Assembly: GCF_001864895.1 (NCBI RefSeq)
Contig: NZ_MJGO01000001.1
Coordinates: 1-64,000 of the forward strand
DNA: 64,000 bases
DNA from: Curtobacterium sp. MCBA15_009
GTDB lineage: Bacteria; Actinomycetota; Actinomycetes; Actinomycetales; Microbacteriaceae
Reading direction: 5' to 3'
Positions 42,894 through 50,766 of this stretch are shown piece after piece. The first letter of the stretch is position 1. Each line of letters begins with the position of its first letter. The notes below the pieces were generated by a model. The model saw nothing but the letters and a program-made list of their open reading frames with translations, ran no database searches and was not told the DNA's origin. Position numbers and translations under genes: made by a program.

Positions 42894-43976
42894 TCAGCGA
42901 CCGAGCCGCACCGTGACGGCGAGCCCGCCGTCCGCCGGAGCCGCGAGCTCGAGCTCGCCGTCATGGGCACGGACGACCGCCGCGACGATCGCCAGGCCCA
43001 GCCCGGTCCCGGTCCCGCTGCGCGTGCGGGCTGCGCCCCGCTGGAACGGTTCGGTGAGCGTCGGCACGACGTCCTGCGGCACGGTCGCCCCGGAGTTCCG
43101 GACCTCGAGGACCGCGCGGCCGTCCTCCGTGCCGGTCCGCACGCCGATCCAGCGCGCGCCCTGCGCGTCGGGACCGTTGTGCACGATCCCGTTGTGCACG
43201 AGGTTCGTGACGAGTTGCAGGAGCAGCGCCGGGGACCCGGCCGTCGGTGCCGGCCCGGTGTCGACCCGCAGGTCGACGGCGTCGGCCTCGGCGAGCGGGA
43301 GCAGCGTCTCCACGGCCTCCTCGGCGAGCAGCGACAGGTCGAGCGGTTCGTGCGCGACCGCGTGCTGCTCCGACCGACTGAGCAGGAGCAGCGCCTCGGT
43401 GAGGTCGACGGCACGCGTGTTGACCGACCGCAGCCGTGCGACGAGCGTGGCCGGGTCGCGCCCGGGATCCCGTTCGGCGACCTCGAGCAGCGACTGCGTG
43501 ATCGCGAGCGGTGTGCGGAGTTCGTGCGACGCGTTCGCGGCGAACCGCTGCTGCGCGCCGACGTCGGACTCGAGGCGGGTGAGCATGCCGTCGAAGGCGT
43601 CGGCGAGTTCACGGAACTCGTCGTCGCGGCCGGCCATCGCGACGCGGTGCGACAGGGAGCCGGACGCGACGAGCCGGGTCGCCTCGGCGATGCGGTCGAG
43701 CGGAGCGAGGACACGGCGCGCGAGGAACCAGCCGCCGACGGTGCCGAGCGCGAGGAGCGCGACGAGCACCACCGCTGCCGCCGGGGCGAAGGCGCGGACC
43801 AGGTCCCGCCGGTTCGGCACGAAGTCCCTGGCCGTGTCGATCGACCCGCTCGGGACGTAGCGGAGCAGGAACAGCCAGACCACGGCGAGCAGGAGCGTGC
43901 CGGTGACCACGACGACGGCCGCGAACGTCAGGGTGAGGCGGAGCCGGACGCTCGGTCCCGGCCGTCGACGCGTCAC
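42894..43976 (-). CDS. Sensor histidine kinase (VanS/EnvZ-type)
   Basis: The 360-aa kinase has two membrane helices (about residues 14-38 and 66-86) with a short 25-residue outer loop, then HAMP (ARRVLAPLDRIAEATR), a HisKA box with H151 (FAANASHELRTPLAI) and an ATPase domain (LVHNGIVHN, GTGTGLGLAIV). The short sensor loop suggests sensing within or near the membrane, as in VanS proteins. The GTG at 43976 overlaps the response-regulator stop (GTGA). It is divergent from peptidoglycan-precursor genes, which suggests control of them. Confidence 0.88.
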   Translation of the reverse strand: MTRRRPGPSVRLRLTLTFAAVVVVTGTLLLAVVWLFLLRYVPSGSIDTARDFVPNRRDLVRAFAPAAAVVLVALLALGTVGGWFLARRVLAPLDRIAEATRLVASGSLSHRVAMAGRDDEFRELADAFDGMLTRLESDVGAQQRFAANASHELRTPLAITQSLLEVAERDPGRDPATLVARLRSVNTRAVDLTEALLLLSRSEQHAVAHEPLDLSLLAEEAVETLLPLAEADAVDLRVDTGPAPTAGSPALLLQLVTNLVHNGIVHNGPDAQGARWIGVRTGTEDGRAVLEVRNSGATVPQDVVPTLTEPFQRGAARTRSGTGTGLGLAIVAAVVRAHDGELELAAPADGGLAVTVRLGR

Positions 43977-44650
43977 GACGTCGGGCCCGCGTCGGGGTCG
44001 ATGCGGTAGCCGACGCCGGGGACCGTGGCGATCACCCACGGTTCGCCGAGCCGCTTGCGCAGCGACGAGACGGTGATCCGGACCGCGTTCGTGAACGGGT
44101 CCGCGTTCTCGTCCCACGCCCGCTCGAGCAGCTGTTCCGCGCTCACCACCCCGCCCTGCGCCTCCACCAGGACCGCGAGGACCGCGAACTGCTTGCGGGT
44201 GAGCGCGACGTGCCGCCCGTCCCGCGCGACCTCGCGGCGGAACGGGTCGACCCGGACCCCCGCCGCCTCGAGCACGGGTGGTCGGTGCGACACCCGCCGG
44301 CGGGCGAGCGCACGCAGTCGCAGGACGAGCTCCCGCATCTCGAACGGCTTCGTCAGGTAGTCGTCGGCACCGGCCCGGAAGCCGGACGCCTTGTCCTCGA
44401 TGCGGTCGGCCGCGGTCAGCATGAGCACCGGCGTGCCGCTGCCCGAGGCGAGCACGGCCGCGGCGATCTCGTCGCCCGACGGGCCCGGCACGTCCCGGTC
44501 GAGGACGGCGACGTCGTACGGGTTGCGGGCGAGCAGCTCGAGGGCGGTGTCCCCGTCGCCGGCCACGTCGGCGGCGATCGCCTCGAGGCGCAGACCGTCA
44601 CGGACGGCCTCGGCCAACAGGGGTTCGTCCTCGACGATCAGCACGCGCAC
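43973..44650 (-). CDS. OmpR-family response regulator (VanR-like)
   Basis: The 225-aa protein has a receiver domain (RVLIVEDEPLLAEAV, phospho-acceptor D51 in VAVLDRDVPGPSG, lysine in DDYLTKPFEM) and an OmpR winged helix (LTRKQFAVLAVLVEAQGG, VRITVSSLRKRLG, GVGYRIDP). It is the first gene of the two-component operon, starts 31 bp from a long palindrome at 44681-44706, and is divergent from the D,D-carboxypeptidase gene. The palindrome is its likely binding site. Confidence 0.92.
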   Translation of the reverse strand: MRVLIVEDEPLLAEAVRDGLRLEAIAADVAGDGDTALELLARNPYDVAVLDRDVPGPSGDEIAAAVLASGSGTPVLMLTAADRIEDKASGFRAGADDYLTKPFEMRELVLRLRALARRRVSHRPPVLEAAGVRVDPFRREVARDGRHVALTRKQFAVLAVLVEAQGGVVSAEQLLERAWDENADPFTNAVRITVSSLRKRLGEPWVIATVPGVGYRIDPDAGPTS

Positions 44651-44680
44651 ACGACGATGCTAGGCGGACGGGTGTGTCGT

Positions 44681-44706
44681 GAGCGTATGCGGAAACGCAT
44701 ACGCTC
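44681..44706. promoter_or_regulatory. Perfect 11-bp inverted repeat, candidate VanR-like operator
   Basis: GAGCGTATGCG (44681-44691) and CGCATACGCTC (44696-44706) form a perfect inverted repeat around GAAA, in the 87-bp gap between the divergent response-regulator and carboxypeptidase genes. It could be a regulator site serving both directions, or an RNA hairpin in the carboxypeptidase leader. Confidence 0.6.
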
Positions 44707-44737
44707 CGGCAACGGCCGGCACGGTGGAGTGGTCCGC

Positions 44738-45388
44738 ATGCCGAACACCACCCCTCCGTCCGTCCGCTCCGGGACCCGCCACCGCCGCGTGGTCGCCGTC
44801 CTCGTCACCGCGATCGTGGTGGTCCTCGCCGCGATCGCGCTCGTCGCCGTGCGCACCGTCGTGACCGACCCGACGGCCTCGAGGTCGCTGGGCGCCGTGG
44901 TCTCGTCGATGGAACGGGGTCCGGTGTCGTCGACGGGTCGGGCCGGCGGCGAGGTCCCCTCCGGCGCGTCCGTCTTCGACGACGGCCTGCCGGCGGTCAC
45001 GCGCCTGGACCCGGACCTGCTCCGGGCCGTGCGCCAGGCCGCGCGGGACGCCGAGGGCGAGGACGTGCACTTCGTCCTCAACAGCGGGTGGCGGTCGCCG
45101 GCCCTGCAGGAGCGGCTGCTCGACGACGCGGTCGCGGAGTACGGCTCGCGCGAGGAGGCGGCCCGGTGGGTCTCGACCCCGCAGACGTCGCTGCACGTGC
45201 GCGGCGAGGCCGTCGACATCGGCGACTGGGACGCGGCGGCCTGGCTGCAGGAGCACGGTGCCGCGTACGGACTGTGCCAGATCTACACGAACGAGGCCTG
45301 GCACTTCGAACTCCGCCCGGCAGCCCCGTCCGAGGGCTGCCCGCAGATGTACGTCGACCCAACCTCGGACCCCCGGATGCAGCGGTGA
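44738..45388 (+). CDS. Membrane-anchored D,D-carboxypeptidase (VanY-like, M15)
   Basis: The 216-aa protein has one N-terminal membrane helix (about residues 17-40) and an outer M15B peptidase domain. Zinc ligands are H153 and D160 (SLHVRGEAVDIG) and H189 (EAWHFEL), with the catalytic glutamate E186 and the upstream SGWRS motif. It should trim the terminal D-residue from peptidoglycan stem peptides. The ATG at 44738 follows GGTGGAG; an ATG further upstream lies inside the palindrome and is less likely. It is coupled by GTGA to the racemase gene. Confidence 0.9.
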   Translation: MPNTTPPSVRSGTRHRRVVAVLVTAIVVVLAAIALVAVRTVVTDPTASRSLGAVVSSMERGPVSSTGRAGGEVPSGASVFDDGLPAVTRLDPDLLRAVRQAARDAEGEDVHFVLNSGWRSPALQERLLDDAVAEYGSREEAARWVSTPQTSLHVRGEAVDIGDWDAAAWLQEHGAAYGLCQIYTNEAWHFELRPAAPSEGCPQMYVDPTSDPRMQR

Positions 45389-46527
45389 ACCGACCGGTCT
45401 CCGAGCTCGTCGTCCACGACGACGCGATCCGCGCGAACACCGCGTTCTTCGCCGCGCTGACCGGAGGGCGCCTGATGGGCGTGGTGAAGGCGGACGGCTT
45501 CGGGCACGGCGCGGTCGCACGGACCGTGCTCGCGGCCGGGGCCTCGTCGATCGGCGTGACGAGCATCGACGAGGCGCTCGCCGTGCGGGCGGCCGGCGTC
45601 ACGGCACCGGTGCTCAGCTGGCTCAACGGGCCGGACGCGGACCTCGAGGGGGCCCTGCGCGCCGACGTCGGGCTCGCCGTGTCCGACACCGGGATGCTCG
45701 GCGCGGTCTCGGCCGCCGCGCACCGGGCCGGACGCGTCGCCCGCCTGCACCTGCACGTCGACGTGGGGATGGCGCGTGACGGGTGCCCGGTCCCCGCCTG
45801 GCCGGCGCTCTGCCGGACCGCCCGCCTGCTCGAGCACGCCGGCACCGTCGCGGTGGTCGGCGTGATGGGCCACATGTCGAGCGCCGACCGTCCGACCGAT
45901 CCCTGGAACGCCCGGGAGCGGCTGGTCTTCGCGAACGCCGTGCGCACCGCGCGCCATGCCGGGCTCGCACCGCGGGTGACGCACCTCGCGGCCACCGCGG
46001 CAACGGTCACGGGTGTGGGTGGCGCCTTCGGACCGCACCGTGTCGGTGCGGGCCTCTTCGGCATCGACCCGTCCGGCACGACCGACCGGCTCCGCCCGGC
46101 GCTCGCCCTGCGGACCCGGGTGGTCGGCACGCGGACGGCGGCGGCCGGCACCGGCGTCGGGTACGGCCGCGAACACGTCACCACCCGGTCGACCAACCTG
46201 GCGCTGCTGCCGATCGGCTACGGCGACGGCGTACCGCGCGCGGCGTCGCACCGGGCCGAGGTGCTCGTGCGCGGGCGCCGGCGGCCCGTCGTCGGGCGCG
46301 TCTCGATGGACAGCGTCGTCGTCGACACCGGCGACGACGCCCTGGCGCCCGGCGAGGACGTGACCGTCTTCGGCCCCGGCGACGGGGGCGAACCCACCGT
46401 CGCCGAGTGGGCCACGTGGTCGGACACCATCCCGCACGAGATCGTCACCCGCATCGGCAGCCGCGTCGCCAGGGTCCACCGGACGACGACCGACACCACG
46501 AGCACCCAGGAGCACGACCATGTCTGA
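45385..46527 (+). CDS. PLP-dependent alanine (or serine) racemase
   Basis: The 380-aa fold-type III enzyme has the PLP lysine K35 (VVKADGFGHG), LHVDVGMARDG, GVGYG with the probable catalytic Y260, and VSMDSVVVD. It makes D-alanine, or D-serine if VanT-like; it lacks the membrane domain of VanT. The usual HxANSA motif reads HLAATAAT here, a departure at a PLP-site position worth noting. Location between a D,D-carboxypeptidase and a D-Ala ligase argues for a dedicated supply of D-amino acid. The ligase start lies inside its 3' end (8-bp overlap). Confidence 0.9.
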   Translation: MNRPVSELVVHDDAIRANTAFFAALTGGRLMGVVKADGFGHGAVARTVLAAGASSIGVTSIDEALAVRAAGVTAPVLSWLNGPDADLEGALRADVGLAVSDTGMLGAVSAAAHRAGRVARLHLHVDVGMARDGCPVPAWPALCRTARLLEHAGTVAVVGVMGHMSSADRPTDPWNARERLVFANAVRTARHAGLAPRVTHLAATAATVTGVGGAFGPHRVGAGLFGIDPSGTTDRLRPALALRTRVVGTRTAAAGTGVGYGREHVTTRSTNLALLPIGYGDGVPRAASHRAEVLVRGRRRPVVGRVSMDSVVVDTGDDALAPGEDVTVFGPGDGGEPTVAEWATWSDTIPHEIVTRIGSRVARVHRTTTDTTSTQEHDHV

Positions 46528-47503
46528 CCGGACCCCTCGACGGATCGCCGTCATCGGCGGCGGCGCGAACGACGAGCACGACGTCTCGCTGGCCTCGGCA
46601 GCGGCGGTCGCCGACGCCCTCCGCGCACAGGGCGAGGACGTCGTGGCGCTCACCGTCGACACGGACGGGCGGTGGCGCACGACGGCCGGCGACCCCCTGT
46701 CGGCCGTCGACGCGGTGGCCGTCCTGGTGACCTGCGACGTCGCTTTCCCGCTGCTGCACGGCGAGCACGGCGAGGACGGCACGGTGGCGGGCCTGCTCGA
46801 CCTGGTCGGCGTGCCGATCGTCGGGTCACCGGTCCGCGCCGGCGCGGTCGCGATGGACAAATGGGTGACGAAGCTCGTCGCCGGGGCCGTCGGGATCGCC
46901 ACCGCCCCCGGGGTCGTCGTCGCCGACGGGGAGCCGGTCGCGCTCGAGCCGCCGCTCGTGGTGAAGCCGACGACGGGCGGGTCCAGCAACGGCGTCGGCA
47001 TCGTGCGCGAGCGTTCCGGACTCGACGACGCGGTCCGGCTCGCGCGGGCGGCGGGCAGCGTGGTCCTCGTCGAGTCGTTCGTGTCCGGTCGCGAGGTCGA
47101 CGTGGCGGTGTTCCGCGACCGGAGCGGGGCGCTGCGGATCGGCTCGACGCTCGAGGTCGACCTGGCGGAGCGCACGGTGTTCGACCGCGACCAGAAGTAC
47201 GACGGCACCGCCCGGTTCGTCGTGCCCGCGCGGGTCACGACCGCCGAGCACGCCGCGGTCGTCGGCGCCGCGGTGCGGCTCTACGAGGTCCTGGGGTGCG
47301 CCGGGGTGGCTCGGTTCGACTTCTTCGTCACCGGCACGGGCGTCGTGCTGAACGAGGTGAACACCACCCCGGGCTTCACCGAGCGCTCGCAGGTGCCCCG
47401 CATGTACGCCGCGGTCGGTCTCGGGTACGGCGACCTGGTCACGGCGCTCGTCGACGCCGCACTCGCGGTGCCGCGGCCGGCCGGGTGCGCGGCCGTCAGC
47501 TGA
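46520..47503 (+). CDS. D-alanine-D-alanine ligase family protein
   Basis: The 327-aa ATP-grasp ligase has an N-terminal IAVIGGGANDEHDVSLAS, FPLLHGEHGEDGTVAGLLD, VVKPTTGGSSNGVGIV and metal-site NEVNTTPGFT. The omega-loop reads DRDQKYDGT: the K-Y pair is that of D-Ala-D-Ala (and D-Ala-D-Ser) ligases rather than the histidine of VanA-type D-Ala-D-Lac ligases. It joins two D-amino acids for the peptidoglycan stem. It may be a second ligase alongside a housekeeping Ddl, used under VanRS-like control. Its end overlaps the convergent GH18 gene by 8 bp. Confidence 0.9.
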   Translation: MSDRTPRRIAVIGGGANDEHDVSLASAAAVADALRAQGEDVVALTVDTDGRWRTTAGDPLSAVDAVAVLVTCDVAFPLLHGEHGEDGTVAGLLDLVGVPIVGSPVRAGAVAMDKWVTKLVAGAVGIATAPGVVVADGEPVALEPPLVVKPTTGGSSNGVGIVRERSGLDDAVRLARAAGSVVLVESFVSGREVDVAVFRDRSGALRIGSTLEVDLAERTVFDRDQKYDGTARFVVPARVTTAEHAAVVGAAVRLYEVLGCAGVARFDFFVTGTGVVLNEVNTTPGFTERSQVPRMYAAVGLGYGDLVTALVDAALAVPRPAGCAAVS

Positions 47504-48566
47504 TCGGCGCGATCCGGTCCGACAGGTCGAGCGACCAGACGGCCACGCCGGTCAGGCCGAGCCGCTGCGCGAGCGCGACCCGCACCTCGAGCGACCGGGC
47601 GTCGGACCACCAGAGCACCTCGCCGTTCCGCAGCGTCGCGGTCCACTCGCCGGCGGCGTCGTCCCACCGCGGGGTCGCGTCCGCCGCACGGACGCGACGT
47701 CGTGCCTGGGCGTCGGACACCTGCGCCGAGGGCCGCGGGCCCTTCCACGTGTAGCCGTAGCCGGCGACGCCGAGCACGATCTGGTCGGCCGGCGCCAGGC
47801 GGGCGAGCGCGCGGACTGCCTTCGTGGCCCACGGCAACGAGCCGACCGGCCCCGGCGCGTCCGGTTCCCACGGCCCGTGCTGGTCGTACGCCATCAGGGT
47901 CAGGTGGTCGAGCGGCGCACGCAGGGCCCGGACGTCGTAGCCGAGCCGGGCGTAGCCCGCGACCGTCGTCGACGCGGAGAGCGCGATGTCGAGGCGGACG
48001 TCGTCACCGACCCGTGCCCGGAGCTCGCGGGCGAAGGCGGTGAGTCCGGGGCGGTCCGCCGCCGAGAGGGCCTCGAGGTCGATCATCACGGAGTCCCAGC
48101 CGCCGTGCTCGAGGTGGGTGGCGAGCGAACGGACCACCCGGGCACGGTTCGCCGGCGACCGCAGCAGCCTGCGGGCGATCGGTTCGCTGAAGTCGCCGTC
48201 CGCGAAGTTGCTCACGAGGAGCTGCGCGTCGAGCCCTCGGGCGTGCGCCCGGTTGCGCTGCGCCTTGGCGGCCCGGCTCGGCGCGGAGACCCGCGTGCCC
48301 GCCCGGTTCAGCAGGAGCCCGTCGACGCCGACGACGGTCATCGCCGCCGCGTCGGCGTCGATGAGGGCGGGGTCGGCGTTCTCCGGCTGGAAGCCGGTGA
48401 CGTCGAAACGGTCCGAGCCGATGGCCGCCGCGTCGGTCGAGGGCGCGGCCGGGACCGTGCACGCGGTGAGGACGAGCCCCGCGGTGACGACGACGGCGGC
48501 GACCGCTGCGGATCGGCGACGACGGGAGACGGAGGTCCGGGGTGAGGTGCGCATCGACGCCATCAT
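47496..48566 (-). CDS. GH18-like lipoprotein
   Basis: The 356-aa protein has an arginine-rich N-terminus and lipobox LVLTAC (cysteine near residue 36), so it is probably anchored outside the membrane. The rest is a GH18 barrel: the active-site strand reads WDSVMIDLEAL, matching DxxDxDxE with the catalytic Glu kept but the last Asp pair altered, followed by LTLMAYDQHGPWEPD and GVAVWSLDLSDR. This is nearer to YdhD/SleL-type peptidoglycan N-acetylglucosaminidases than to chitinases. ATGs at 48566, 48563 and 48554 are all possible. Its gene converges on the ligase gene. Confidence 0.85.
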   Translation of the reverse strand: MMASMRTSPRTSVSRRRRSAAVAAVVVTAGLVLTACTVPAAPSTDAAAIGSDRFDVTGFQPENADPALIDADAAAMTVVGVDGLLLNRAGTRVSAPSRAAKAQRNRAHARGLDAQLLVSNFADGDFSEPIARRLLRSPANRARVVRSLATHLEHGGWDSVMIDLEALSAADRPGLTAFARELRARVGDDVRLDIALSASTTVAGYARLGYDVRALRAPLDHLTLMAYDQHGPWEPDAPGPVGSLPWATKAVRALARLAPADQIVLGVAGYGYTWKGPRPSAQVSDAQARRRVRAADATPRWDDAAGEWTATLRNGEVLWWSDARSLEVRVALAQRLGLTGVAVWSLDLSDRIAPIS

Positions 48567-48579
48567 GGCAGGAGTCCGG

Positions 48580-48891
48580 TCAGGCCTGGCCCGCGATCTC
48601 GCGGAGCGCCGCCAGGTGTGCCTGCCAGGCGGCGCGCCCGGACCGCGTCAAGGTCAGCGCGGTGCGCGGGACCTTGCCGACGAAGGACTTCCGGACCGAC
48701 ACCCACCCGGCTGCCTCGAGCAGGGCGACCTGCTTGCTCAGGGCGGAGTCGGTGACCTCGACGGCGTCGCGCACCTCGCGGAACCCGAGCGTGCCGGCGC
48801 GGTCGAGCGCCGCGACGATCGAGAACCGGACCGGGTTCTGCAGCCGGTCGTCGAGCCGGTGGCGCGGGTGCGACTGCTCGGTCACGGTCAC
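48580..48891 (-). CDS. Winged-helix regulator (HTH_34 type)
   Basis: This 103-aa single-domain DNA-binding protein has NPVRFSIVAALDRAGTLGFR, then VTDSALSKQVALLEAAGWV and a wing KSFVGKVPRTALTLT (quoted in parts), as in small MarR/ArsR-like regulators lacking a sensor domain. Its GTG overlaps the stop of the membrane-protein gene (GTGA), so the pair forms an operon. It probably represses its own operon through the 21-bp palindrome at 49354-49374. It sits 13 bp before the GH18 gene start on the same strand. Confidence 0.88.
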   Translation of the reverse strand: MTVTEQSHPRHRLDDRLQNPVRFSIVAALDRAGTLGFREVRDAVEVTDSALSKQVALLEAAGWVSVRKSFVGKVPRTALTLTRSGRAAWQAHLAALREIAGQA

Positions 48892-49319
48892 CGCCGAGCC
48901 TCGTACGCCGCGCAGGCCATGGTCACGGCGAGGACCGCTCCGGACGTGACCCCGGACCACAGGACCGATCCGTGCACCCAGGCGACGACGACGATCGCCG
49001 CCGCGTAGGTGACGAACCAGGCTGCGATGTAGACCGTCCACCGACGGCTGCGCGCGAAGGCGGACCGGCCGCGGATCGACACCGCGAAGAAGACGATCAG
49101 GGCGAAGAAGGCGGCCAGCGTGGCGACGTAGGTCAGCCCGAACGCGGAGCCGGTGGTCAGGCCCATCGCGAGGGTGCCGAACGAGGTCACCATGCCGAGC
49201 GCGAGGATGAAGGTGACGTAGGGCCACCGCGTCTGTTCGTGTGCCTGCCGGCTGATCCGACCGGCGTCGTCGAGCAGGCGGCGGGCTTCGGTGGGTGTGA
49301 CGTCCGTGTGGTGCTGCAT
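48888..49319 (-). CDS. Small membrane protein paired with a winged-helix regulator
   Basis: The 143-aa protein has an N-terminal helical polar segment (TPTEARRLLDDAGRISRQAH) and four membrane helices (about residues 34-53, 58-80, 92-112 and 118-137). I do not know its function. Small four-helix proteins cotranscribed with HTH_34 regulators are common in actinobacteria. The ATG at 49319 is preceded by GGGGAACC. A longer frame exists upstream but would run into the operator. Confidence 0.8.
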   Translation of the reverse strand: MQHHTDVTPTEARRLLDDAGRISRQAHEQTRWPYVTFILALGMVTSFGTLAMGLTTGSAFGLTYVATLAAFFALIVFFAVSIRGRSAFARSRRWTVYIAAWFVTYAAAIVVVAWVHGSVLWSGVTSGAVLAVTMACAAYEARR

Positions 49320-49335
49320 GGTGGTTCCCCTCTGT

Positions 49336-49374
49336 TGCCACCATGTTGGCATGCACTTGCCATAATGGCAAGTG
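49336..49374 (-). promoter_or_regulatory. 21-bp perfect palindrome and second TTGCCA palindrome
   Basis: CACTTGCCAT and ATGGCAAGTG are perfect 10-bp arms around a single A (49354-49374). A second, related palindrome TGCCA-N6-TGGCA lies at 49336-49351. On the minus strand TTGCCA and CAACAT, 17 bp apart, may be the promoter of the membrane-protein/regulator operon, with the operator covering its -35 box. Autoregulation by the small winged-helix protein is the simplest reading. Confidence 0.7.
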
Positions 49375-49394
49375 GTTTCTACTCGTGCTCCGCG

Positions 49395-49880
49395 TCAGTC
49401 CGCCGACAGCCGCCGCTCCAGGAACACGAGGCTGCCACGCCGCCCCGTCTCGGTGAACCCGTTCTTCTCGAGCACCCGGCGTGACGCGGTGTTGTCGGCC
49501 TCGGTGTCGGCAGCCGCCGTGCGGGCGCCGCGGCGGGCGGCGTGTGCGAGCGCGAGCGCCACCGCGGCGGTCGCGATCCCCGCGCCCCGCGCCGCGGCCA
49601 CCAGCCCGTAGCCGAACTCCACGCGCCCGTCGGCGTCGGGCGGACCGAAGAAGCCGAGTCCGCCGACGGCGACCCCGTCGACCGCCCGACGCACGACGTA
49701 CATCGTGAAGTCCGGGTCGGGCGAGGATGAACCGGCCAGGGTCCGGAGCGGGTCGAGTTCGTCGGCCAGCGGGTACTCCGCGTGCCACGCGTCGTCCGGC
49801 CGTTCGTCGCGGACGAGGATCCGCCGTGCGAGCGCGGGCGTGATCCGTTCGAGGGCGACGGTGTCGTTCTGCAGGGTCAT
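49395..49880 (-). CDS. GNAT-family N-acetyltransferase
   Basis: The 161-aa acetyltransferase has the acetyl-CoA loop GYGLVAAARGAGIATAAV and the RimJ-like ending NTASRRVLEKNGFTETGRRG. It transfers acetyl from acetyl-CoA to a small molecule or protein amine in the cytosol; substrate unknown. It is a single gene between the palindrome region and the LamG-protein gene. Confidence 0.88.
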   Translation of the reverse strand: MTLQNDTVALERITPALARRILVRDERPDDAWHAEYPLADELDPLRTLAGSSSPDPDFTMYVVRRAVDGVAVGGLGFFGPPDADGRVEFGYGLVAAARGAGIATAAVALALAHAARRGARTAAADTEADNTASRRVLEKNGFTETGRRGSLVFLERRLSAD

Positions 49881-49911
49881 CCGCCGATCCTCGCAGACCG
49901 TCGGTGGCGGC

Positions 49912-50766
49912 TCAGGAGCCGGCGGCGGCGTGTGCGGTCACCTGGGCCTGGGTCAGCACCGTGCTGTACACGGCCGCGTACCGCATCGACCCGGTGAACG
50001 AGTAGTTGGCGGGTGCTCCCGGCCAGCCGCTGATCGTGTCGTAGCCGATGCGCCAGTAGCCCGTGTAGTTCTCGGGGGCGGTGAAGGCCGCGTTCGAGGC
50101 GACGAGGGTGCCGTCGGCGTACAACCGCATGCCGGTGCTCGCGGACATCGTCGCGACGACGTGGTGCCAGGCGCCGTCGTTGTAGGCCTTCGGCGAGGTG
50201 ACGACCTGCGTCGTCCCGCTGTACGTCCCGAACACCAGCTGCCCGCTCGTGTTGAGGTACACCTGCCGGTCGTGCTGGCCGGAGGTGGCGACCTGGTTGC
50301 TGCCGAAGCCGATGAGCAGGCCCCCGGCGACCGTCGTGCGGAACCAGACCTCCTCGCTGAACGTCGTCGGGTTCCGCACCGAGGCCGGCGTCGAGACGAA
50401 GCTCGTCGAACCGTTCAGCTGGTAGGAGCTGCCGGGGTCGCGCGGGCAGGCGTTGGGGGACGGGGTGGTCGCGGTCATGGCGCCCTGGTACGTGCCGTTC
50501 GCGCCCTTGCCGGACCAGTCCACCGCGGTCGTGGCGTTCGATGCCTCGGTCAGCCGGTAGGCGAAGACGGCGTTGGCGGTGTCCGCGCCGACCGCGCCGG
50601 TGCAGGTGAAGTAGGTCGCGGTCGCCGCGGTGTTGCCGGAGTTCGTGACCTTGGCGGAGAACGCGGACCGCGTCGGGGCGGAGCCGATCGCGAACACGAG
50701 GGCGACGAGTGCGAGGACGAGGACGAGGGCGATGAGCCGGCCGTCGCGCAGACGCAGGGGCCTCAT
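49912..50766 (-). CDS. Secreted LamG-domain protein in the SipW/TasA-like cluster
   Basis: The 284-aa product has an N-terminal hydrophobic signal (LIALVLVLALVALVFAIG) followed by SAFSAKVTNSGNTAATATYF, the style seen in SipW-dependent matrix proteins. A concanavalin-like LamG domain occupies about residues 75-280 (TFSEEVWFRTT, GAWHHVVATMSASTGMRLYA, GSMRYAAVYSTVLT). It is probably an extracellular carbohydrate- or protein-binding component. Its ATG overlaps the signal-peptidase stop (ATGA), so the peptidase may process it. Confidence 0.85.
   Translation of the reverse strand: MRPLRLRDGRLIALVLVLALVALVFAIGSAPTRSAFSAKVTNSGNTAATATYFTCTGAVGADTANAVFAYRLTEASNATTAVDWSGKGANGTYQGAMTATTPSPNACPRDPGSSYQLNGSTSFVSTPASVRNPTTFSEEVWFRTTVAGGLLIGFGSNQVATSGQHDRQVYLNTSGQLVFGTYSGTTQVVTSPKAYNDGAWHHVVATMSASTGMRLYADGTLVASNAAFTAPENYTGYWRIGYDTISGWPGAPANYSFTGSMRYAAVYSTVLTQAQVTAHAAAGS

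Noticed and set aside
47496-47503. 8-bp overlap of ligase and GH18 genes as an assembly error
   Set aside because: Both proteins end at normal family lengths; short convergent overlaps are expected in such a compact genome.
49320-49380. Upstream ATG for the small membrane protein inside the palindromes
   Set aside because: It would place the operator in the coding region, and the added residues have no membrane-protein character; the ATG at 49319 is sufficient.
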